Source: an uncultured Vicinamibacterales bacterium (GTDB lineage: Bacteria; Acidobacteriota; Vicinamibacteria; Vicinamibacterales; UBA8438). Taken from it: a stretch of 64,000 nt of DNA. Made by a program: the position numbers and the translations under genes. Below, piece by piece: positions 58,899 through 64,000 of this stretch. A model generated the notes under the pieces. That model had not been told where the DNA came from, made no database searches, and was given only the letters and a program-made list of their open reading frames with translations. Position 1 is the first letter of the stretch. Every line of letters starts with the position of its first letter. The DNA lies in the NCBI GenBank assembly GCA_958295905.1, contig OY282382.1, positions 4,770,910 through 4,834,909 on the forward strand, read 5' to 3'.

Positions 58899-60689
58899 TC
58901 AGCCGCCCCCGCCTTCGCGCAGGGTCGTGTAGCGGCCGGCCGGCACGTCCTGCCACGCCTCGTGGCGCCCGCTCGGCCACGTGACGCGCACCTCGACCGG
59001 CGCCCCGCTCGTGCCCAGCCCGATCAGGACCCGCGGATCCTGCGCCGAAGCATAGCTGCCGTCGGCTCTCGCGCGGCGCCATATGGAGGCTCCATCCCCG
59101 CGAACGATCTCCACGCGGGCGCCGACCAGGTCCCTGGGCGGGGTCCCCCCGACGAGCCGCAGGCCCACCCACCGGTTTCGATCGCCGATGCGGTTGACGA
59201 GCAGGCGCACGGGGCCCGCCCCGTTGCCGACCAGCACGTCCACGTCGCCGTCGTTGTCGATATCGCCGAACGCGGCGCCCCGGCTCACCTCCGACAAGCG
59301 GAACACCTCGCCGGCACGGGCCGTCACGTCCTCGAACCGCCCGTCCCCCCGGTTGCGGAACAACAGGTTGCGCTGCTGCAAAGGGAACGGGTTGTCCGGC
59401 CCGAGGGCGTCCATGTTTCGTGTGACGTGGCCGTTGACGGAGAACAGATCCAGCCAGCCGTCGTTGTCGAAGTCGAGCCACGCGGTCCCGAAGCCGGTAT
59501 AGGGCAGGCTGGGCAGACGAACGAAGGTCTGCATGCTCTGCTCCTCGAACAGCCCGGCGCCGTCGTTGACGTAGAGGGTGCTGCCCTGACCGACGAGCTC
59601 GGTGACGAACAGATCTTCGTCACCGTCGTTGTCGAAGTCGCCGGCATCGACGCCCATGTCCGCCTTCGCCCCGCCGCCGGCGCCCACCGCCGCCCCCCGC
59701 AACGGCGCCTGGTTGGCGAAGGTGCCGTCGCGCCGGTTGATCCACAACTGGTTCTCCTGCTGATCGTTGGCGACGAAGATGTCGATCCAGCCGTCGTTGT
59801 CGAAGTCCGCCGTCGACACCCCGAGCGCCGGCCCGAACTCGTAGGCGACGCCGGCCTCCGTCGTCGCATCGACGAACGTGCCGTCGCCTCGGTTCCGATA
59901 CAGCCGGTCCGGTTGGGCGCGGTACACCTCGGGGGGGCAGTAGTCGGGCGGTCCGGACCGGTTGAAGCACGGGATGTGCGTGTCCAGATTGAAGCTCAGG
60001 TAGTTGCCGACGAAGAGATCGAGCCAGCCGTCGCGGTCGTAGTCGAGAAACGAGGCCGACACCCCCCACCGGTCGGGATCGTGCGTGCCGCTCTCCTCCG
60101 ACACGTCGGAGAACGTGCCGTCGCCGTTGTTCCGGAGCATCCGGTTCCGCTCGAACCCGGTCAGGTAGAGGTCGACCCAGCCGTCGTTGTCGATGTCGCC
60201 GGCCGCGACCCCCATGCCGTGCCCGCCCGGGTTCAGCCCGCTCTCGGCCGTGACGTCCGTGAACCGCAACCGGGGCCCGTCCGGTGACGGCTGCAGCTCG
60301 TTGCGGTAGAGCCGGTCGGTGAGGGGTCCGTCCGGCGGCGGCATCAGCGGTTCGTCGCTGCCGAGGGTCCGACCCTGCACGAGATAGACGTCGAGGTCGC
60401 CGTCGTTGTCGTAGTCGAACAACGCCACGCCGGGTCCCATGATCTCCGTCTGATAGAAGTTGCCCGACATGCCGTTGAAGTGCACGAAGCCGAGTCCGGC
60501 CGCCGCCGCGCCGTCCGTGAACCACTCCCCGGGGGCCGGCCCGGGCGCGGCGGCGTCCGTCCCCGACGGCGCGCCGCCGGCGGTGGAATCGGACGGCGGC
60601 GCGCAGCTTCCGCCCGCGCACGCCAACGCCAGCACCAGCAGCCCCGCGCCGCCGGCGGGCCGGGTCGACGGTCGCAGGGCCACGCGCAT
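58899..60689 (-). CDS. CRTAC1-type FG-GAP/ASPIC-UnbV lipoprotein
   Basis: 596 residues from ATG 60689 (MRVALRPSTRPAGGAGLLVL), lipobox-like ALACAGGSC. The mature protein opens with WFTDGAAAAGLGFVHFNGMS and repeated FG-GAP blades with DYDNDGDLDVYL, DIDNDGWVDLYL, DYDRDGWLDLFV, DFDNDGWIDIFV and DIDNDGDVDVLV. It ends with an ASPIC/UnbV domain (NRWVGLRLVGGTPPRDLVGA, RADGSYASAQDPRVLIGLG). It is a surface beta-propeller and first gene of the three-gene minus-strand cluster. Two copies of a 36-bp sequence containing the start codon lie upstream. Confidence 0.88.
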   Translation of the reverse strand: MRVALRPSTRPAGGAGLLVLALACAGGSCAPPSDSTAGGAPSGTDAAAPGPAPGEWFTDGAAAAGLGFVHFNGMSGNFYQTEIMGPGVALFDYDNDGDLDVYLVQGRTLGSDEPLMPPPDGPLTDRLYRNELQPSPDGPRLRFTDVTAESGLNPGGHGMGVAAGDIDNDGWVDLYLTGFERNRMLRNNGDGTFSDVSEESGTHDPDRWGVSASFLDYDRDGWLDLFVGNYLSFNLDTHIPCFNRSGPPDYCPPEVYRAQPDRLYRNRGDGTFVDATTEAGVAYEFGPALGVSTADFDNDGWIDIFVANDQQENQLWINRRDGTFANQAPLRGAAVGAGGGAKADMGVDAGDFDNDGDEDLFVTELVGQGSTLYVNDGAGLFEEQSMQTFVRLPSLPYTGFGTAWLDFDNDGWLDLFSVNGHVTRNMDALGPDNPFPLQQRNLLFRNRGDGRFEDVTARAGEVFRLSEVSRGAAFGDIDNDGDVDVLVGNGAGPVRLLVNRIGDRNRWVGLRLVGGTPPRDLVGARVEIVRGDGASIWRRARADGSYASAQDPRVLIGLGTSGAPVEVRVTWPSGRHEAWQDVPAGRYTTLREGGGG

Positions 60690-60775
60690 CACGCCCGCAT
60701 CCTGTCGTGCGGCACCCGGCGCGAGCGCGTCCCATCGGGCAGTCGCAGGGCCACGCGCATCACGCCCGCATCCTG
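60671..60775. repeat. direct repeat of a gene 5' end (about 36 bp, 69-bp period)
   Basis: CGCAGGGCCACGCGCATCAC plus GCCCGCATCCTGTCG occurs at about 60673-60706 and 60742-60775. The first holds the start codon of the CRTAC1 lipoprotein; the second lies upstream and gives a decoy ATG that soon leaves frame. Confidence 0.85.
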
Positions 60776-61077
60776 TCGGCACGGAGGAGCCGGGTAGTCC
60801 GCGCAAGAACCCCGTGCGGACCCGGCCCGCAACCGCCGCCCGAGGATCCGCTTGCCGCCCAACCGACCCTCCAGCCGCCCGCGGCGAAAGTCCCCGCCAC
60901 CTTCGAGCGGCGATGCATCCCGCCTGACCGCGTTGTTTCGTCGGTTCGTCGGTTGCCCATGCCCAAACAGCCCGTGGCAAACTCCGGTCACGGACCTGCG
61001 TCGATTATCCCACCGCCTCCCGGCCCCCCGCAAGACGCGCGCGGACGGCGGCAGGAGCATCCCACGCTGACTGCGCG
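60776..61077. other. intergenic with a diverged family A repeat
   Basis: On the minus strand 60905-60833 reads GCTGGAGGGTCGGTTGGGCG followed by GCAAGCGGATCC, a worn copy of family A. No gene is supported in the remainder. Confidence 0.45.
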
Positions 61078-61223
61078 TGACGGCTCGCCCCGATTCGAGG
61101 GGGCGCCACCGTCTTGCCGACCGGCCGGCGCCGCGTGAGACCCACGATGCCGCACGTCCGGAGCCCAGGACCCGCCACGATTCCGCCTGCGCACGGCGGT
61201 GGCGGAGCGTGGGATGGTCCTGG
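61078..61223 (+). repeat. dispersed intergenic repeat, family C copy 2
   Basis: Matches 6206-6343 over about 140 bp, sharing GACGGCTCGCCCC, CGATTCGAGG, GCACGTCCGGAGCCC-AGGACCCG and the 3' GTGGGATGGTCCTGG. It is followed directly by family B copy 3 and family A copy 4, so three repeat families are stacked upstream of the aminotransferase gene. Confidence 0.75.
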
Positions 61224-61235
61224 GACGGCGGGCGG

Positions 61236-61408
61236 CATGTCAAGTTGTGAGACCACTGCTCCTGAAACTGTCAGCGTTGGCGATTTCGGTCTCGTTCTCG
61301 GCCTCGAGGCCGAACGGGCCTTCCGGGCTCTGGCGCCAACGGGCGCCTCGGGGAACGGTCGAGCCGGATACCTCCGGCGGCGACGTCCCACGTTCCTGAC
61401 GTGCGCCC
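61236..61408 (+). repeat. dispersed intergenic repeat, family B copy 3
   Basis: Diverged relative of 10982-11165 and 37488-37647, retaining ACTGTCAGCGTTGGCGATTTCG, the CTCGTTCTCGGCCTCGAGGCC block and a closing CGTTCCTGACGTGCGCCCGC. Confidence 0.7.
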
Positions 61409-61466
61409 GCGGACCGCGTTTTCGCCACCGCCTCGGCCTCGGTCGGCGACCGTACGGTTCGGCCAA

Positions 61467-61556
61467 GCCGGGCTGCGCCGTAGAACGGCGCGGACCCCTG
61501 CTGGAGGGTTGGTTGGGCGGCAATCGGAGCCGCGGGCGACGATTTCCGGGCCAGGC
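61467..61556 (+). repeat. dispersed hairpin repeat, family A copy 4
   Basis: Contains CTGCGCCGTAGAACGGCGCG, CTGGAGGGTTGGTTGGGCGG, CAATCGGAGCCGCGGGCGAC and GATTTCCGGGCCAGG, closely matching copies 1-3. It lies 94 bp before the aminotransferase start. Confidence 0.82.
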
Positions 61557-61649
61557 CGGGCTGCGCGGCATCCGCCCGCTGACCGGGCGCCCGGGGACGG
61601 GGACGGCGCCGACGCCGGGTCCTGTAACATGAAAGGCCATGGAGGCGCT

Positions 61650-62936
61650 TTGACGACAACGACCCCGGTCCGTTTCAATCTCGAGACTCTACGTTCCCGC
61701 GAAAGCGAGCTGACCGCCGTTCACGAGGGATTCCGCTCCGCCCGTTTATCCTTGGACCTGACCCGCGGCAAGCCGAGTCCGGCCCAACTCGCGCTGTCCG
61801 ACGACCTCGACGCCGCAAACGGCCCGCCCGCCGCCGCCGACGGGACCGACGTCCGAAACTACGGTGGACTCGACGGCCTGCCGGAAGCCCGGCAACTCGG
61901 CGCGGCGTGGCTCGGCGTACGTCCCGACGAAGTGATCGCGGGAGGCAACAGCAGCCTCACGCTGATGTATCTCTATCTACTGAACGCGTGGCTTCACGGC
62001 CCGGCCGGGCCGGACACCGCGTGGCGGGCATCAGGACCGGCGCGGTTCCTCTGCCCGGTGCCCGGCTATGACCGGCACTTCGCGATTCTCGAGGACCTCG
62101 GCATCGAGATGATCAACGTGCCGATGCGGGACGACGGTCCGGATATGGATCAGGTCGAGGAGCATGTGCGCACCGACGCGTCGATCCGGGGCATCTGGTG
62201 CGTGCCGAAGTACTCCAATCCCGGCGGGCAGGTCTATTCCGAGAACACCATCGACCGCCTTGCGCGGCTCGCCACCATCGCCGGCCCGCACTTTCGCATC
62301 CTGTGCGACAACGCCTATGCGTTCCACGATCTGGACGACGAGCCGCCGCGTTTGGCCAACATCATGGACGCGTGCCGGCGCCACCACACCGAAGACAGCC
62401 TGGTGCTGTTCGCATCGACGTCCAAGGTCACGCGGGCCGGCGCAGGCATCTGCTTCATGGGGGGCTCACCCGCCACCCTGGACTGGTTTCGGCGGCGGCT
62501 GCAGGTCGTGACCATCGGACCGGACAAGGTGAACCAGTTGCGGCACGTCCGCTTCCTGCGCGACCTCGACCACGTCCGGGACCACATGCGAAAGCACGCC
62601 GCGATCCTGCGTCCCAAGTTCGATCTGGTGTGCCGCCGCCTGTCGGAGGGGCTGGACGGAACCGCGACCGGCACCTGGACGACCCCGCGCGGGGGCTACT
62701 TCGTTGCGTTCGACGCCCGCCCCGGTCTGGCCGGCGAGATTGTCCGCCTCGCCGCCCACGCAGGGGTGAAGCTCACACCGGCCGGGGCCACGTTTCCGTA
62801 TCGCCGGGACCCCGACGACACGAACATCCGGCTGGCGCCGACGTTTCCCGAGCTCACCGATCTCGATCAGGCGATGCGGGTATTCGTGGTATGCGTCGAG
62901 CTCGCCTCGATCAGACAGACGCTGGCGAACCGGTAG
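61650..62936 (+). CDS. class Ic aspartate aminotransferase-like PLP enzyme
   Basis: 428 residues from TTG 61650, preferred because GGAGG lies 5 nt upstream; ATG 61629 in the same frame lacks a ribosome-binding site. Family features are SLDLTRGKPSPAQLALSDDL near the N-terminus, NYGGLDGLPEARQLGAAWLG, AGGNSSLTLMYLYL, PGYDRHFAILEDLGIEMINV, WCVPKYSNPGGQVYS, LCDNAYAFHDL and the PLP lysine in FASTSKVTRAGAGICFMGG. These fit the aspartate aminotransferase group Ic/MocR-like proteins. Predicted reaction: aspartate + 2-oxoglutarate to oxaloacetate + glutamate in the cytosol. The gene is solitary and full length. Confidence 0.88.
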   Translation: MTTTTPVRFNLETLRSRESELTAVHEGFRSARLSLDLTRGKPSPAQLALSDDLDAANGPPAAADGTDVRNYGGLDGLPEARQLGAAWLGVRPDEVIAGGNSSLTLMYLYLLNAWLHGPAGPDTAWRASGPARFLCPVPGYDRHFAILEDLGIEMINVPMRDDGPDMDQVEEHVRTDASIRGIWCVPKYSNPGGQVYSENTIDRLARLATIAGPHFRILCDNAYAFHDLDDEPPRLANIMDACRRHHTEDSLVLFASTSKVTRAGAGICFMGGSPATLDWFRRRLQVVTIGPDKVNQLRHVRFLRDLDHVRDHMRKHAAILRPKFDLVCRRLSEGLDGTATGTWTTPRGGYFVAFDARPGLAGEIVRLAAHAGVKLTPAGATFPYRRDPDDTNIRLAPTFPELTDLDQAMRVFVVCVELASIRQTLANR

Positions 62937-63138
62937 CGTCCGCCGTCCAGTCGACGGCGAACGCTCTGTCCCGGGCGCCCGCCGCAGGGACCCGCGGCCT
63001 ACCGCCGGTGGCTCGCCCGCTGTAGATCCTCTTCTTTCGCAGGTCCCGGGCAACGCCGCAGAACCCGCGGTCTACCCGAGACCGGCCGGGGTCCTGCGGC
63101 CTTCGCCGACCATTCGACCGGTTACGGCCGGCGGCCGC

Positions 63139-63462
63139 CTACTTCGCGCCTTTCTTTCTCCGCGCCGCCCAATAGGCCGTCATCCGCTCGGATACCGCCT
63201 TTTTCTCTTCGGGCGACATCTGGCGGCGCTTGCGCGCCGGCTTGGCCTCGGACTTACCCTCCGCGGCCGCACCCGGCGCTGCGGCAGGCGCAGCCGCAGC
63301 CGCAGCCGTCTTCCTTGGTCGGGAGGATCGCCGCGGCGCCGGCTTGGCCTGCGGGGCGGAGCCCCCCAGGAGCGTCTCGACGTCGCTCAGCGCCTTGATC
63401 TCCGCCTGCAAGCGCTCGATTTCACTCTGCCGGTCGGCAATTGCCTGTGCTATGAGACTCAT
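63139..63462 (-). CDS. small basic coiled-coil protein, putative nucleic-acid binding
   Basis: 107 residues. An N-terminal coiled coil (AQAIADRQSEIERLQAEIKA) is followed by an Ala/Pro/Lys-rich linker of histone H1 type (RRSSRPRKTAAAAAAPAAAP). The basic C-terminal motif RRQMSPEEKKAVSERMTAYW-AARRKK resembles the S-x-E-x-R-x-x-I-s-x-a-x-x-x-R-W-A motif of small DNA-binding proteins. A role in nucleoid association is a guess from composition. Solitary, 195 bp upstream of the tRNA gene and divergent from it. Confidence 0.72.
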   Translation of the reverse strand: MSLIAQAIADRQSEIERLQAEIKALSDVETLLGGSAPQAKPAPRRSSRPRKTAAAAAAPAAAPGAAAEGKSEAKPARKRRQMSPEEKKAVSERMTAYWAARRKKGAK

Positions 63463-63657
63463 GGTGACAAAGAGTAGTAGCGTGCCCTAGGAAATGTCAA
63501 ACCCCCCCAAGGCTGGCGTCGCGCCGTGCGCCACGGGCGGAGCGACCTTCGGTCGGCCGGCGGCGCCCCCCGCGGCCTGCCGCCACCGGCGGCCGAGCCG
63601 CGGAACCGATGTGAACCGGGGTGGTTGTGATAACTTAGGCGGGACGGCCGCATCCGT

Positions 63658-63734
63658 CGGGGCGTGGCGCAGCCTGGTAGCGCGCCTGCTTTGGGAGCAG
63701 GAGGCCCCCGGTTCGAACCCGGGCGCCCCGACCA
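63658..63734 (+). tRNA. tRNA-Pro (anticodon UGG)
   Basis: 77 nt. The acceptor stem CGGGGCG/CGCCCCG, D-arm around GCGCAGCCTGGTAGCGC, anticodon stem CCTGC/GCAGG with loop TTTGGGA (anticodon TGG), variable region, T-arm CCCCGGTTCGAACCCGGG and an encoded CCA end are all present. UGG reads all proline codons with wobble. Confidence 0.97.
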
Positions 63735-63794
63735 CCCTTTTGCGGCTGGAGGCTCCGGCCTGCCGCCGGAGGCCCGTGGCGGGAACCCCGCGGT

Positions 63795-64000
63795 TCAGAA
63801 GAAAGCGGCTCCGTGCCACGACTCGCCGGCCGGCAGCTCCCAACGGCCGGTTCGAACCTGCTCGACCTTCGTCAACGTGTTGTCGAACACCACGGTCCGG
63901 GGGCCGACCGCCCCGCTCTCCACGAGGTCGGCGAACCGTTCACGGGAAACCCTCGCGATACCGGTCTCACCGCGATAGAGCACCGGCGCATGGTTCACGA
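63795..64000 (-). CDS. C-terminal part of an unrecognised protein, runs off the right edge
   Basis: The minus-strand frame is open to the window end (a GTG at 63998 could be a start but is more likely internal). Visible text includes LYRGETGIARVSRERFADLV, SGAVGPRTVVFDNTLTKVEQ and GRWELPAGESWHGAAFF before the stop. Composition is protein-like and the V-G-P-x-T-V-V-F-D-N pattern seems conserved in character, but I do not recognise a family. Confidence 0.5.
   Translation of the reverse strand, partial: VNHAPVLYRGETGIARVSRERFADLVESGAVGPRTVVFDNTLTKVEQVRTGRWELPAGESWHGAAFF

Overview
The window is a G+C-rich chromosomal segment (roughly 70% by eye). It suggests an Acidobacteriota member, probably class Vicinamibacteria. 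The basis is the gene mix rather than a marker gene: carboxypeptidase-regulatory-domain TonB-dependent receptors, two DUF5916 outer-membrane proteins, CRTAC1/ASPIC-UnbV and FG-GAP proteins with TPRs, a PD40-type Ser/Thr kinase remnant, Tat-exported flavoproteins and a PspA locus. No rRNA or CRISPR is present; one tRNA-Pro(UGG) sits near the right edge.

Layout. 0-3.1 kb: a PH-domain membrane protein running off the left edge, a gutted Ser/Thr kinase pseudogene and a Tat flavoprotein oxidase. 3.2-5.8 kb: an intact three-gene module of OLD-like ABC ATPase, PIN nuclease and RNA ligase, the best candidate for an undescribed RNA-damage/repair or defence system. 6.4-18.1 kb: an AAA_14/DUF4143 ATPase, two DUF5916 proteins, a PEBP protein, a GMC dehydrogenase with its gluconate-dehydrogenase-subunit-3 partner, and an OmpA lipoprotein. 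18.2-29.4 kb: an accessory zone with a Lon fragment, an Rpn-type nuclease, ISKra4 and IS1380 transposase fragments, a membrane spermidine-synthase-like enzyme, an ABC ATPase beside an inverted DUF4276 relic, a Tat amine-oxidase-like flavoprotein, and a ParB-like/ABC-ATPase reading frame interrupted by one amber codon and followed by a deleted third gene. 29.5-34.9 kb: a psp-type envelope-stress cluster (DUF4178, lipoprotein, DUF350, K+ channel, YbjN-like, PspA). 35-41.5 kb: a coiled-coil protein, Sel1 lipoprotein, FG-GAP lipoprotein, TPR protein and a HEPN gene with a decapitated MNT antitoxin.

41.5-51.1 kb is a tandem duplication of about 4.7 kb. Each unit holds a small outer-membrane beta-barrel gene and a 1,132-residue TonB-dependent receptor. 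The small barrel is identical in both copies, while the receptors differ mainly in two short segments. Only the second copy carries a 108-bp MITE-like insertion upstream. 51.6-61 kb holds a glycosyltransferase-TPR fusion and a run of CRTAC1/TPR genes. The right end has a class Ic aspartate aminotransferase, a small basic coiled-coil protein and the tRNA.

Two themes run through the window. First, the DNA is prone to local tandem duplication: gene 3' ends have been copied at four separate loci (periods of 25 to about 148 bp), plus one 5' end and the 4.8-kb receptor unit. Second, there is much gene decay, with genes that keep both ends but have lost the middle, and three families of dispersed intergenic repeats. 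Start sites were chosen from ribosome-binding sites, signal peptides and family N-termini; all functional calls come from reading motifs, not from database searches.
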